Source of the DNA: Ureibacillus terrenus
Lineage (GTDB): Bacteria > Bacillota > Bacilli > Bacillales_A > Planococcaceae
Length of the DNA stretch: 64,000 nucleotides
Direction: 5' to 3'
Assembly: GCF_006569205.1 (NCBI RefSeq)
Contig: NZ_VIGD01000002.1
Coordinates: forward strand, 145,637-209,636
The translations under genes were made by a program, and so were the position numbers. Positions 52,187 through 61,749 of this stretch are shown piece after piece. Position 1 is the stretch's first letter. The number at the start of each line of letters is the position of its first letter. The notes under the pieces are model-generated. The model had not been told where the DNA came from, ran no database searches, and saw only the letters and a list, made by a program, of their open reading frames with translations.

Positions 52187-53251
52187 TTAGTCCGCAAAAA
52201 CATCTTCATAGAGCGATTCAGGCGATGGTTCCGGACTTTCTTTGGCGAATTTGATCGCCTCTTCAATATCGCGGATGGATTCTTCTCTCAATTGATCCAA
52301 TTCTTCTTCCGTCAGCAAGCCGTTTTCGATGGCGTATTGGCGGAAAACTTCGAGCGGATCCACTTCCGCCCATTCTTTTTCTTCTCCGCTGGGCGCTTTG
52401 TAAGTCTGTTCGTCACCTTCAAAGTGTCCGTGGTTCCGGTAAGTGACGCATTCGATTAACGTCGGACCTTCGCCTTTGCGCGCGCGTTCAATGGCTTTGC
52501 CGGCCGCTTCATAAACGGCGACGACATCTTTTCCATTCACCCGGACGCCAGGCATATTATAGGCGACGGCTCTTTCCGCGATTGTGCGGGAAGCGGAAGA
52601 ATACCATTGAGGAGTGGATTCGGCGAAGAGGTTGTTCTCACATACAAAAATCACCGGCAGCTTCCAGATGGACGCCATATTCAAACATTCGTGGAATACG
52701 CCTTCGTTGGCCGCGCCGTCACCGAAGAAACAAACGGCAACCCGGTCCGTTTTCTTATATTTGTTGCGCATGGCCGCGCCGGTTGCCAGCCCGAAACCGC
52801 CGCCAACCATTCCGTTGGCTCCTAAAATCCCTTTGTCCATGTCGGCGATGTGCATGGAACCGCCTTTACCTTTGCAAAGGCCTGTCGCTTTCCCGAAGAT
52901 TTCGGCCATCATTCCTTTTAAATCGCCGCCTTTGGCAATACAGTGCCCGTGTCCGCGGTGGGTGCTGGTTATGTAGTCTTCATCTGTCAGATGGGCACAA
53001 ACACCGACAGCAATGGCTTCTTCACCGGCGTACAAGTGCACGAACCCCGGAATTTCACCGGCAGCGAAGAAACGTTTTACATTTTCTTCAAAATTTCGGA
53101 TATCTTCCATTGATTTGTACATGGATTTTGCTTTGTCTTTCGTCAATTCCACAGCATCGGTAGCTGCGCGAATCTCCAAATCCACCAATTCCTTCACCGA
53201 CGTATCGACGCTCGCAAACAATTTGGGCATGCCTTTCGTTTTTTCCGCCAT
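52187..53251 (-). CDS. acoA: Acetoin dehydrogenase E1 component, alpha subunit
   Basis: A 354-residue alpha subunit. The thiamine diphosphate motif is GDGAANEGVFHECLNMASIW ending in FVCENN; other blocks are EAIAVGVCAHLTDEDYITSTHRGHGH and GVRVNGKDVVAVYEAA. The N-terminus is about 20 residues longer than in B. subtilis AcoA. The gene sits 18 bases after acoL and 30 bases before acoB. Confidence 0.88.
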   Translation of the reverse strand: MAEKTKGMPKLFASVDTSVKELVDLEIRAATDAVELTKDKAKSMYKSMEDIRNFEENVKRFFAAGEIPGFVHLYAGEEAIAVGVCAHLTDEDYITSTHRGHGHCIAKGGDLKGMMAEIFGKATGLCKGKGGSMHIADMDKGILGANGMVGGGFGLATGAAMRNKYKKTDRVAVCFFGDGAANEGVFHECLNMASIWKLPVIFVCENNLFAESTPQWYSSASRTIAERAVAYNMPGVRVNGKDVVAVYEAAGKAIERARKGEGPTLIECVTYRNHGHFEGDEQTYKAPSGEEKEWAEVDPLEVFRQYAIENGLLTEEELDQLREESIRDIEEAIKFAKESPEPSPESLYEDVFAD

Positions 53252-53269
53252 TTTGATTCCTCCTTTGAT

Positions 53270-54613
53270 TTATTGATGTTTCATTATTCTTTTTGCTGTT
53301 TCCTGGATCAACTCCGAAACGGTAGGGTGGGCGAAGACAGTATTCGCCAATTCATCGACGGTACCTTCAGCTTCGCGGACGGCAAGGATTTGGTGGATCA
53401 GGTCCGCCGCGTCGGGTCCGACAATGACGGCCCCCAATATTTCCCGGTACCTCGTTTCGGATATGATTTTGACAAAGCCTTCCGTTTCATTGGCGCAAAT
53501 GGCCCGTCCATTGAATGAAAACGGCATTTTTTCGACGATTACGTCATAGCCTTTTTTTCTTGCTTCTTCTTCGCTCATCCCGAATTCGGAAACTTCCGGA
53601 TCGATGAAAAGAGGGCGGGGGATGCTGTATGGTGATACGGGCCTTTCTTTTTTTCCGTTTATGGCACGGACGGCTTTTACGCCTTCCGCACTGGCCGCAT
53701 GGGCGAGTGTATGGCCGCCGATTAAATCGCCGACCGCATAAACGTTTTTCATGCTCGTTTCATAGTATTCGTTTACTTTGACAAATTGTTTTCTTTCATC
53801 CAGTTCAAGTCCCATCGCCATCGGGATTTCCAGGTTTTGTTTTCTGCCTGTCGCCACCAGAAGCCGATCAAAAGGAATCTCTTCATCGGAAAGAAGGACG
53901 CTTCCTTTTTTCACTTTTTGGACGGAAGCTTCTACAATGATTTTTATTCCCATGCTCTGAAGCTTTTCTTTCACAATGGAACGGGCGTCCGGGTCGACCG
54001 TCAACAATATGTCCGGTGCGGCTTCAATGATCGTGACATCGGTGCCGAAACTTTTCATCGCATAGGCCAATTCCACGCCAATCACCCCGCCGCCGATGAT
54101 GGCCAAGCGATTCGGCAATGTCTCCATGTCAAAAAAGGTGTTCGTCGTCAAATAATCGATATCGCTTAAACCCGGGATGTCCGGGATGAAGGGGGCGCCG
54201 CCCGTGGCAAGCAATACATGTTTTCCGTAGTATCGCTCTCCATTCACTTCAAAAATTTTGCCTTCTACGTGTTTCGCTTCTCCTGTAATATAATGGATGC
54301 CATTTCTTTTAAAGGTCATATGGATGCCCGATTGCAGGGTGGAGATGATTTTGTTTTTCCTTCTCACAACGGAGGGGAAATCGATTTGATTCACTGCAAC
54401 CGATATACCGTTCTTATTCAGGGCTTGTACGGCGGACAACCAGCGGCTGTATTGCAAATACGCTTTGGAAGGGATGCAGCCGACGTTGAGGCAGCAGCCG
54501 CCGACGGCATTTCTTTCAATCACCGCCACTGAGTTCCCCAGCTGTGCGGCTTCTTCCGCAGCTACATATCCGCCGGGCCCGGCTCCGATAATGAGCACAT
54601 CAAAGCTCTTCAA
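53270..54613 (-). CDS. acoL: Dihydrolipoyl dehydrogenase of the acetoin complex
   Basis: A 447-residue flavoprotein (E3) that reoxidises the lipoyl group with NAD+. The FAD motif is IIGAGPGGYVAAE, the redox disulfide C41-x4-C46 lies in GGCCLNVGCIPSK (an extra cysteine, C40, replaces the usual threonine), the NAD motif is AIIGGGVIGVELA, and the C-terminal catalytic HPTVSE is present. It is first in the operon, whereas the common order is acoA-acoB-acoC-acoL. An AAGGAG site precedes the ATG, and a consensus cre box lies about 64 bases upstream. Confidence 0.9.
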   Translation of the reverse strand: MKSFDVLIIGAGPGGYVAAEEAAQLGNSVAVIERNAVGGCCLNVGCIPSKAYLQYSRWLSAVQALNKNGISVAVNQIDFPSVVRRKNKIISTLQSGIHMTFKRNGIHYITGEAKHVEGKIFEVNGERYYGKHVLLATGGAPFIPDIPGLSDIDYLTTNTFFDMETLPNRLAIIGGGVIGVELAYAMKSFGTDVTIIEAAPDILLTVDPDARSIVKEKLQSMGIKIIVEASVQKVKKGSVLLSDEEIPFDRLLVATGRKQNLEIPMAMGLELDERKQFVKVNEYYETSMKNVYAVGDLIGGHTLAHAASAEGVKAVRAINGKKERPVSPYSIPRPLFIDPEVSEFGMSEEEARKKGYDVIVEKMPFSFNGRAICANETEGFVKIISETRYREILGAVIVGPDAADLIHQILAVREAEGTVDELANTVFAHPTVSELIQETAKRIMKHQ

Positions 54614-54676
54614 GGAGTCACCTTCTTTCCTTTTACAAATGCACGAACAACTTCATTAATCCGAATTTTCGGAATA

Positions 54677-54691
54677 ATGAAAACGGTTGCA
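54677..54691 (-). promoter_or_regulatory. cre site (CcpA box) upstream of the aco operon
   Basis: ATGAAAACGGTTGCA fits the catabolite-responsive element consensus WTGNAANCGNWNNCW at every defined position. It lies 64 bases before the acoL start, where a CcpA block would shut off acetoin use in the presence of glucose. No sigma-54 -24/-12 element like that of B. subtilis aco is visible. Confidence 0.75.
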
Positions 54692-54840
54692 AATCAATTG
54701 TATCGGATTTCAAAAAATACGTCTATACAATTTTCAGAAAATTGATGTGAATACGAAGAAAAAAATAGCAGTTTCGAAGAATTGTAGTGTTGAAATTTGG
54801 GAGAGGGGACAGGGCTTCCTCTCCTTCATTTAAACGGGAA

Positions 54841-57435
54841 TCAAACCGGTTCATAATGGAAAACCGGTTTACCATTTTGGATGGAAACAATAATGCGGAC
54901 ATTTTCACCGATTTGATTGGCAATGATGTCCCGGGCAAGCGGTGTTTCGATGTGCTGGACGATAAACCGCTGAATTGGGCGCGCCCCATATATCGGATCG
55001 TATCCGTTTTCCGCAATCCATTGGATGACATCCGAAGTGGCGTGCAGAATCAATTTGTTTTCCCTTAACCGTTCATTGAGTTCTTCCATCAATATTTCGG
55101 CAATCGCCGTCATTTGTTCTTTCACCAGCGGGCTGAACAGGATGGTTTCATCAATCCGGTTTATAAATTCCGGCCTGAAATGGGCGCGCAATTCGTTCAT
55201 GACCGCTTCCCTCGCTTCGGATGTAATGGCATTATGCCTTTCAATAGAATCCAGCAGCCGTTCCGATCCGATATTGCTTGTCATAATTAAAATCGTGTTT
55301 TTAAAGTCCACCGTCCGGCCCTGGGAGTCCGTAAGCCTTCCTTCATCGAGCACCTGCAATAGAATATTGAACACATCCGGATGGGCTTTTTCGATCTCGT
55401 CCAGGACGATGATGGAATGGAGCCGATGCCGGACCGCCTCCGTCAAGTGGCCCCCTTCGTCATAGCCGGCGTATCCCGGCGGAGGACCGATGAGTTTCGC
55501 GACAGCGTGTTTTTCCATATACTCTGACATGTCCAGACGCACCATATCCAGCTCTGTACCAAACAACACTTTTGCCAGCACTTTGGCGAGTTTCGTTTTG
55601 CCGACGCCCGTAGGTCCGAGGAACAGGAACGAGCCGGTCGGTTTATTCGGATTTTTGATTCCGGCCCTTGAACGCAGGACGGCGTGGGTCACTTTTTTCA
55701 CCGCTTCATCTTGTCCCACGATGTATTTGTGTATTTCGTCTTCCAAATGCAATAGCCGATTCCGTTCATTTTCCATGACGCCCGTGATTTTGATTCCGGT
55801 CAGTCTTTCCACGACGCGCCCGATATCTTCGGCGGTTACCACATTATCGATGAAGGTTTCTGTTTCCCTTAGCGACTCCCATTGTTGTTCCAGCTCTTTT
55901 AGCCGCTTTTGCGATGCGGGAATGTCATGGGTGTCCAATTGGACGATTTGGCCGACGTCATTGTTCTTTACCGCTTTTTCATATAATTTATGCAATCTTG
56001 CCAAATTCCTTTTTTCCCGCTGCATGAAATGGAGCAGTTCCAGCTCTTTTGCCCATTGCTTCTCCATTTTTTCTTTTTCGCTTTCCAAACTTTTCAGCTG
56101 CCGTTCAAGGGCGTTCCTGTCCAATGTCGGGTCGGGGTCCAAATCTTGCTTATAAAGGGCGATTTTTGTCCGCAAAATTTGTTCGTTGATGTTCTTGATG
56201 GAACGGGGGACTTCATTTAAGGAAATCCGTTTTACTGCGCTCGCTTCATCCATCAGGTCAATGGCTTTATCCGGCAAATACCGGTCGGTGATGTAGCGTT
56301 TCGAAAGTTTGGCCGCCGCTTCGATGGCTTCATCCGTAATCAGTGTTTCGTGATACAATTCATAATCTTCTTTGATGCCCCGCAGTATTTCGATGGTTGC
56401 CTCAATGGACGGCTCATTGACGATCACCCGTTGGAAACGGCGCTCCAATGCCTTGTCTTTTTCGATATATTCCCGGTATTCATCTTGCGTGGTTGCGCCA
56501 ATGCAGCGAAGTTCCCCGCGGGCAAGCATCGGCTTTATGATATTTCCGGCATCCATGGAGCCTTCTGTCCGTCCTGCGCCGACAATCGTGTGGATTTCAT
56601 CAATGAAGAGAATGATCCGATTATTGGATTTTTTCACATCGTTTAATACGGCTTTTAATTTTTCTTCAAATTCCCCGCGGTATTTGGCTCCTGCGAGAAG
56701 GGAGCCCATGTCGAGACTGTAGACGACTTTGTCGCGCAAATTATTTGGAACCTCTTTGTTCACAATTTTTTGGACCAAGCCTTCGACGATGGCGGTTTTC
56801 CCAACCCCGGGGCTTCCTATCAATATCGCATTATTTTTATTTTTTCTTGTCAGAATGCGGATGATATCGTTGATTTCTTTTTCCCTGCCGACAACCCGGT
56901 CCACTTTTCCGTCTATGTATCTTTGATTCAAATTGACCGCATATTTGTTTAATGAATCGTACAGCGCTTCCTGATGGTCGGATGTGACGCTTTGCCCGTC
57001 CCGCGTTTGATTCAATTTTTCATAGATGGACTCTTTGGTTACATGATGTTGGGTCAAATATTTTGTGATCGGATTAAAATCCTGTTCAAACAGGGCAATC
57101 ATCAAATGTTCGACGGAAATAAAGCGGTCCCGCAGACGTTCCGCTTCGATTTCCGCCTGTTTGAACAGCCTTTTCAGGCGCTGGCTTTCTTTTTCTCCAT
57201 AGGCGATTTCCGTGCCCGATATAGATGGGATTTTGTCCACTTCCTTATTGACGAGTTGAATCAGTTCATCCATATCAATGTTTAATTCCCGGTAAAAGTT
57301 GTAGGCAAAGTGGCCCGGTTGCAGCAAAGCGGCCCAGAGATGGGGAATATCCAGCTGGTAGTGCAACTTCTTTTGGGCCATCTTTTTCGCATGAAGGATT
57401 CCTTCTTTTACGGCGATTGTATATTTTATGGTCAT
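54841..57435 (-). CDS. clpB: ClpB-type ATP-dependent disaggregase
   Basis: An 864-residue double AAA+ chaperone. The N-terminal Clp repeat domain is followed by the first ATPase (Walker A GSPGVGKT, Walker B LFIDEIHT), a long coiled-coil middle domain of about 120 residues (from [14 protein letters not shown] to LKELEQQW), and the second ATPase ([23 protein letters not shown]). The long middle domain and the absence of a ClpP-binding tripeptide loop point to ClpB rather than ClpC. Several normally invariant stretches differ ([20 protein letters not shown]), so it may be a divergent paralogue. ATG 57435 has AAAAGGG upstream. No CIRCE or CtsR box is visible. Confidence 0.88.
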   Translation of the reverse strand: MTIKYTIAVKEGILHAKKMAQKKLHYQLDIPHLWAALLQPGHFAYNFYRELNIDMDELIQLVNKEVDKIPSISGTEIAYGEKESQRLKRLFKQAEIEAERLRDRFISVEHLMIALFEQDFNPITKYLTQHHVTKESIYEKLNQTRDGQSVTSDHQEALYDSLNKYAVNLNQRYIDGKVDRVVGREKEINDIIRILTRKNKNNAILIGSPGVGKTAIVEGLVQKIVNKEVPNNLRDKVVYSLDMGSLLAGAKYRGEFEEKLKAVLNDVKKSNNRIILFIDEIHTIVGAGRTEGSMDAGNIIKPMLARGELRCIGATTQDEYREYIEKDKALERRFQRVIVNEPSIEATIEILRGIKEDYELYHETLITDEAIEAAAKLSKRYITDRYLPDKAIDLMDEASAVKRISLNEVPRSIKNINEQILRTKIALYKQDLDPDPTLDRNALERQLKSLESEKEKMEKQWAKELELLHFMQREKRNLARLHKLYEKAVKNNDVGQIVQLDTHDIPASQKRLKELEQQWESLRETETFIDNVVTAEDIGRVVERLTGIKITGVMENERNRLLHLEDEIHKYIVGQDEAVKKVTHAVLRSRAGIKNPNKPTGSFLFLGPTGVGKTKLAKVLAKVLFGTELDMVRLDMSEYMEKHAVAKLIGPPPGYAGYDEGGHLTEAVRHRLHSIIVLDEIEKAHPDVFNILLQVLDEGRLTDSQGRTVDFKNTILIMTSNIGSERLLDSIERHNAITSEAREAVMNELRAHFRPEFINRIDETILFSPLVKEQMTAIAEILMEELNERLRENKLILHATSDVIQWIAENGYDPIYGARPIQRFIVQHIETPLARDIIANQIGENVRIIVSIQNGKPVFHYEPV

Positions 57436-57571
57436 GTTATCACCCTTTTCTGTGGAGTGGCCAATTGTTGTAAATCTATCGTAAGCGAAAAATCCTGCGA
57501 AAATCAATCTTATTTCTGAATTTTTCGTCAATTGAACCGTAGATCTTTGAAGATATGGGAGGGAGACGGGC

Positions 57572-57610
57572 AAAAATTTTACCCCCTCCGCCTGTTCGAA
57601 GGGGAGGGGG
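57572..57610 (-). terminator. Terminator of mtnE
   Basis: On the minus strand GGGGG-rich arms CCCCCTCC (57582-57589) and GGAGGGGG (57603-57610) close a 13-base loop, followed by AAAATTTTT. It lies six bases beyond the mtnE stop. Confidence 0.8.
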
Positions 57611-57615
57611 TGAGT

Positions 57616-58806
57616 TCATTTCTGAACTTTTGCTTTGTTTTTTTGGAAAATTCCTAATGCTTCAATGCGGCGGATGGCTTCGCGGATCCGTTCTTCCTCC
57701 ACCAGCAGGCCGACCCGGATATAGCCTTCGCCGTGCTCGCCGAATCCGTTTCCGCTTGCGACTGCCACATCCGCTTTTTCCAATAGGTAATCGGAAAATT
57801 CTTGGCTCGTAAACCCTTCCGGAACCGGCAACCATGCAAAGAAGGAGCCTTTTGGCGCTTTTACGTTCCATCCGATCCGGCGGGCTTCTTCCACCAGCAC
57901 ATTGCGGCGGGATTCGTAAATGTTTCGCAATTCTTCCACACAGGATTGATCGCCATTCAATGCATAGGCGGCCGCGCGCTGTACGGCAGGGAAGAGGCTG
58001 CAGAACAGATGGTCTTGCAACAAGTTGATGGCTTCAATGATGCTGCGGTTTCCCACCGCAAAAGCGACGCGCCAGCCGGCCATGTTATAGGTTTTGGATA
58101 ATGTGTAAAACTCGATGCCGACTTCTTTTGCCCCTTCCGCTTGCAGGAAGCTGACCGGTTTCTTCCCGTCGAATCCAAGGGCTCCGTATGCGAAATCGTG
58201 AACAACGGCAATACTGTGTTCTTTTGCAAATTGCGCCGTTTTTTCGAAGAACGCCAAATCGGCTGTGGCGCCCGTCGGATTGTTTGGATAGTTCAAATAC
58301 ATCAATTTTGCCCGCCTTTTCACTTCATCAGGCAAAGCGTCATAATCCGGGAGAAAATCATTTTCCTCAAGCAAGGGCATGGTATCGAAATGGACTTCCG
58401 CCAACACCGGACCGGATAAATAGTCGGGATACCCCGGATCCGGAAGCAGCATATAGTCGCCGGGATTGAGCACACACAACGGCAGCTCGACCAGGCCGGC
58501 CTTTGCGCCGCCCAAAATGGCCACTTCCTTCTCCGGGTCGATGTCCACATTGTATTCTCTTTTGTAGAAGCCGGCTGCCGCCTGTTTAAGTTCGGGCATG
58601 CCACGGAAAAGGGAATATTTATGGGTGGCAGGATCGGCTGCCGCTTCCTGGAGCGCTCTGACGATGTGGGGAGGGGTCGGGCGGTCCGGATTGCCTTGCC
58701 CCAAATTGATTACATCGCGTCCTTCCGCAATCGCAGCATTGACTTTTTGCACAAGGGAAGCAAAAAATTGAGTAGGGAGTTTTTGGAGTTTATCGGATAA
58801 TTCCAT
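57616..58806 (-). CDS. mtnE: PLP-dependent aminotransferase, MtnE type
   Basis: A 396-residue class I aminotransferase. The opening PTQFFASLVQKVNAAIAEGRDVINLGQGNPD and the segments YLNYPNNPTGA, VVHDFAYGALGFDGKKP and the PLP lysine in YTLSKTYNMAGWR follow B. subtilis MtnE (YkrV) closely. In methionine salvage it transaminates 4-methylthio-2-oxobutyrate to methionine, preferably with glutamine. The ATG at 58806 is used because AAGAGG overlaps an earlier ATG. It is divergent from the MtnU-type amidase, the same pairing of functions as in B. subtilis. Confidence 0.85.
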   Translation of the reverse strand: MELSDKLQKLPTQFFASLVQKVNAAIAEGRDVINLGQGNPDRPTPPHIVRALQEAAADPATHKYSLFRGMPELKQAAAGFYKREYNVDIDPEKEVAILGGAKAGLVELPLCVLNPGDYMLLPDPGYPDYLSGPVLAEVHFDTMPLLEENDFLPDYDALPDEVKRRAKLMYLNYPNNPTGATADLAFFEKTAQFAKEHSIAVVHDFAYGALGFDGKKPVSFLQAEGAKEVGIEFYTLSKTYNMAGWRVAFAVGNRSIIEAINLLQDHLFCSLFPAVQRAAAYALNGDQSCVEELRNIYESRRNVLVEEARRIGWNVKAPKGSFFAWLPVPEGFTSQEFSDYLLEKADVAVASGNGFGEHGEGYIRVGLLVEEERIREAIRRIEALGIFQKNKAKVQK

Positions 58807-58966
58807 GTGCATCCTCTTTTCTTATTGATTTAGTCGGTTAAGGTACAACTTGATGGAATTCTCAAAATCTGTCATTCTGTATTTTAAGGAAATTCCCGTT
58901 TATAATTATAAGTAGATATGTAGGAATATTATTATTTTTTTGAAAAATTGTCTAGGGGGATTTGAG

Positions 58967-59761
58967 ATGAAAATTGGTTGCATTCAAATGAATGTCGGGT
59001 TTGGGAAGGTGGAGGAAAACTTCGAACGGGCGGAGCGGCTGATTCGCGAAGCGGTTGAGAAGGGCGCTGAAATTGTGGTATTGCCCGAAATGTGGAATAC
59101 CGGTTATGCCCTGGAAAAGTTGGAGGAATTGGCGGACGAAAACGGCGACCGCACGAAAGCCTTTCTTCAACGCCTTGCCCGGGAGCTGAATGTACATATT
59201 GTCGGAGGCTCTGTCGCGACAAAGCGAAACGGCAAGTTTTATAATACGATGTATGTGGTGAACCGCGATGGGGAATTGGTGAGCGAATATAGCAAAGCCC
59301 ATTTGTTCAGATTGATGGATGAGGAGAAGTACTTGGAAGCGGGGAATTCCATGAACCGCTTCGATTTGGACGATCTTCCGGCAGCGGCTGTCATTTGCTA
59401 TGATATCCGCTTTCCTGAATGGCTCCGGGCCCATGCATTGGCCGGGGCGAAAGTGCTGTTCGTTTCCGCCCAATGGCCGACTCCGCGGATTGATCATTGG
59501 AAAATTTTGTTGCAAGCCCGCGCCATTGAAAATCAATGCTTCGTTGTGGCAGTGAACCGGATTTCCCGCAAACCTGAAAACTTCAATGGGCAGTCCATGG
59601 TGATTGAACCTTGGGGTGAAGTGTTATGGACCGGCGCAGAAGATGAAGAGTTGGCGGTCATTGACGTAGATTTTTCAAAAGTGGATGAAGTCCGCACACG
59701 AATTCCGGTATATGACGACCGCCGCCCGGAATTGTACGGGAAAGTGGTGGAGCAAAAGTAA
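58967..59761 (+). CDS. mtnU: Carbon-nitrogen hydrolase, MtnU/omega-amidase type
   Basis: A 264-residue nitrilase-superfamily amidase. The Glu-Lys-Cys triad is visible in VVLPEMWNTGY, YSKAHLF and VICYDIRFPEWLR. In methionine salvage the MtnU protein is thought to hydrolyse the 2-oxo acid amide formed when glutamine is the amino donor for MtnE. The divergent neighbour here is exactly mtnE, which supports that role. ATG 58967 follows AGGGGGA by six bases. A terminator closes the unit. Confidence 0.85.
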   Translation: MKIGCIQMNVGFGKVEENFERAERLIREAVEKGAEIVVLPEMWNTGYALEKLEELADENGDRTKAFLQRLARELNVHIVGGSVATKRNGKFYNTMYVVNRDGELVSEYSKAHLFRLMDEEKYLEAGNSMNRFDLDDLPAAAVICYDIRFPEWLRAHALAGAKVLFVSAQWPTPRIDHWKILLQARAIENQCFVVAVNRISRKPENFNGQSMVIEPWGEVLWTGAEDEELAVIDVDFSKVDEVRTRIPVYDDRRPELYGKVVEQK

Positions 59762-59778
59762 AGGATTGGATCTATGGA

Positions 59779-59807
59779 CCGAGCAGGATGGGATGCTCGG
59801 TTTTTTT
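59779..59807 (+). terminator. Intrinsic terminator of mtnU
   Basis: Arms CCGAGCA (59779-59785) and TGCTCGG (59794-59800), an eight-base loop and seven T residues. Confidence 0.88.
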
Positions 59808-59970
59808 ATTGGATTTATTGAAACTTGAGTGGACGTCATTTTTTTGAATGGTGTTGGCAATTATTGCATACCAGAAATAGAGGTTTTTTGACTGTCGATA
59901 AAAAACTTTAATCCTTTGAAACTTTTCCTTTATTCCGGAAGCTCTAATTAATGAAAGGAGGATTAAGAGA

Positions 59971-60613
59971 GTGAAACATGATATCGAACTAGTGAAAAAA
60001 GCAATCAAAGGAGATGCGCAAGCCTTTGAACAATTGCTTTTTAAAGAAGAACAAATGCTTTATTATAAAGCGCTTTCCTATGTTGGAAGGAAAGAAGACG
60101 CACTGGACGTTATCCAAGAAACAACTTGCAAAGCGTTTTTAGCGATTAAAGATTTGCGAAATCCCGAATATTTCTCGACATGGCTCTTCAGAATTCTCAT
60201 TCGTGAATGCTACCAATTATTGGAAGAAACGCGATCGAATGATTCCGTACGATGAAATGGAACTATTAAGGAAAATGGAACACAAACAGGAGCTGCCATC
60301 TGATTCTTTACATTTAGGCGAAGCATTATCAAAGTTAAATGAATCCTATCAAACCTCGATTATTTTATTTTACTATCACGACCTGTCTATTCGGGATATT
60401 GCTGAAGTGATGGGAAAACCGGTTGGAACAATCAAAACCTATTTGCGAAGAGCAAAAAAACATTTAAAAAATGAACTGGAAAGGAGTTATAAGTTCAATG
60501 AAAGAACAACATTTCGATGTGTTTCCGCAAGCCGAAGTTCGATCGGCGATTCGCACTGGAATTGCTCAAGCACAAGAGCAAATGGATGGAAAGGTGAAAG
60601 CTCCTTTATATAA
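59971..60613 (+). pseudogene. ECF sigma factor with an internal frameshift
   Basis: Region 2 of a sigma factor (AFEQLLFKEEQMLYYKALSYVGRKEDALDVIQETTCKAFLAI) is encoded from 59971 in one frame, which then hits a TGA at 60253-60255. Region 4 (SIRDIAEVMGKPVGTIKTYLRRAKKHLKNE) continues in the frame one base later. Joining them needs removal of one base near 60222-60240, in GAAGAAAC, giving LLE-KRDRM. The second frame then runs to 60613, 116 bases into the next gene, without a natural stop. It may be a broken gene, a sequencing error, or less likely a programmed shift. AAAGGAGG precedes the ATG. Confidence 0.8.
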
Positions 60614-61547
60614 AAGAAAAATCACTTATCTTTTAAGCTGTGTGGCTGCAGTATTTGGATTATTATTTATTTCAGCTCAATATTCTCCTGCGATTGCAAC
60701 GAGTTTATCGAAAATCCCTTTAATCGGTTCTGTTTTTGGCGATTCCGACTTAATGGGTTTACAAAATGCCTACCAAGAAGGGTTAATCGACGAAATTGGC
60801 GAAACACAAACAATTAATGGAATATCCGTTACGTTAAATGAGGTTCTATCTGATCAAAGCAATATTACAATCGGCCTCATTATTGAGTCTGAAAGGGAAT
60901 TAGGTGAACATTATTTCGGTGCAGGCATGGATATTACGATTAATGGAAAATTGCCTAAAGCAGTTTCAGGTTCTTATGGAGAAGAAATGATTTCATCAAC
61001 CACTCGTACAGCCATTCAAATGATCGGCATTACCGAAGAGATGCCTGACCAATTTGAACTGGGGCTAACGCTTAAGGGAGAAAAAGGGGAAAAATGGCAC
61101 TTCTCAACGCCAATCAAGAAAATAAAAGACATAAAAACAATTCCTGTTCAACATGAACAAACAGTAGATGGCATACAACTCAAGGTAACAGAAGTGTCCA
61201 TAAGCAAAACAGGTGTAAGTGTATCTTTTGAGAGTTCTGAAAAAGTGGACGATTTTGATAAAACGAGAGGGCAATATATCGATTTCCTAGTAGTAGACCA
61301 AGATGGCAACAAACTGACAAACCTGTCAGGCGGAGTGACAGGGGAAAGAATGAAAGATGCCATCGTGTATAAAAGTAAAAAGCAATTTGATCCAATTGAC
61401 TCAAAGGTGACGGAATTGACCATTACCCCATATTTGGAGATTCCATCGAGTGGTGGCGGGGCAGATGAAAACGGTCAATATATCGAAAAGGATTATAGTG
61501 GGCTAAAAGATGTTAAATTTGAACCATTTACAGTGAAAATACCTTAA
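60498..61547 (+). CDS. DUF4179-type membrane protein, putative anti-sigma factor
   Basis: A 349-residue protein. The first 45 residues are cytoplasmic, a membrane helix spans about residues 49-67 (ITYLLSCVAAVFGLLFISA), and the outside part begins SPAIATSLSKIPLIGSVFGD, the hallmark of DUF4179 proteins. A second beta-rich domain follows from about residue 230. DUF4179 proteins are commonly encoded next to ECF sigma factors and are thought to act as their anti-sigma partners, as here. AAGGAG lies 11 bases before the ATG at 60498. The gene is markedly AT-richer than most of the window. Confidence 0.78.
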   Translation: MKEQHFDVFPQAEVRSAIRTGIAQAQEQMDGKVKAPLYKRKITYLLSCVAAVFGLLFISAQYSPAIATSLSKIPLIGSVFGDSDLMGLQNAYQEGLIDEIGETQTINGISVTLNEVLSDQSNITIGLIIESERELGEHYFGAGMDITINGKLPKAVSGSYGEEMISSTTRTAIQMIGITEEMPDQFELGLTLKGEKGEKWHFSTPIKKIKDIKTIPVQHEQTVDGIQLKVTEVSISKTGVSVSFESSEKVDDFDKTRGQYIDFLVVDQDGNKLTNLSGGVTGERMKDAIVYKSKKQFDPIDSKVTELTITPYLEIPSSGGGADENGQYIEKDYSGLKDVKFEPFTVKIP

Positions 61548-61553
61548 TGATTG

Positions 61554-61588
61554 AAAAGGGCGTCCTGAATTTACAGACGTCCTTTTTT
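61554..61588 (+). terminator. Intrinsic terminator of the DUF4179 gene
   Basis: Arms AAAAGGGCGTC (61554-61564) and GACGTCCTTTT (61576-61586), one wobble, then T residues. Confidence 0.8.
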
Positions 61589-61749
61589 GATTATAGCCCT
61601 GTTTGGGCAAATCACCAAATAATAATGGAATAGTTAATATTTCTAATTTCACAATATCAGTAAATATCTTCACCAATACGGTTAATAAAAATATGTTCAC
61701 CACCCCAAATATCAAAATGAATGATAATATACTTTTTGAGGTGAATAAA

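Noticed and set aside
54800..54824. GGAGAGG/CCTCTCC hairpin downstream of clpB
   Set aside because: Short stem and no T-run on either strand; not strong enough to call a terminator.
59917..59944. ECF promoter (TGAAAC) before the frameshifted sigma gene
   Set aside because: The -35-like TGAAAC has no CGT-type -10 at the expected distance.
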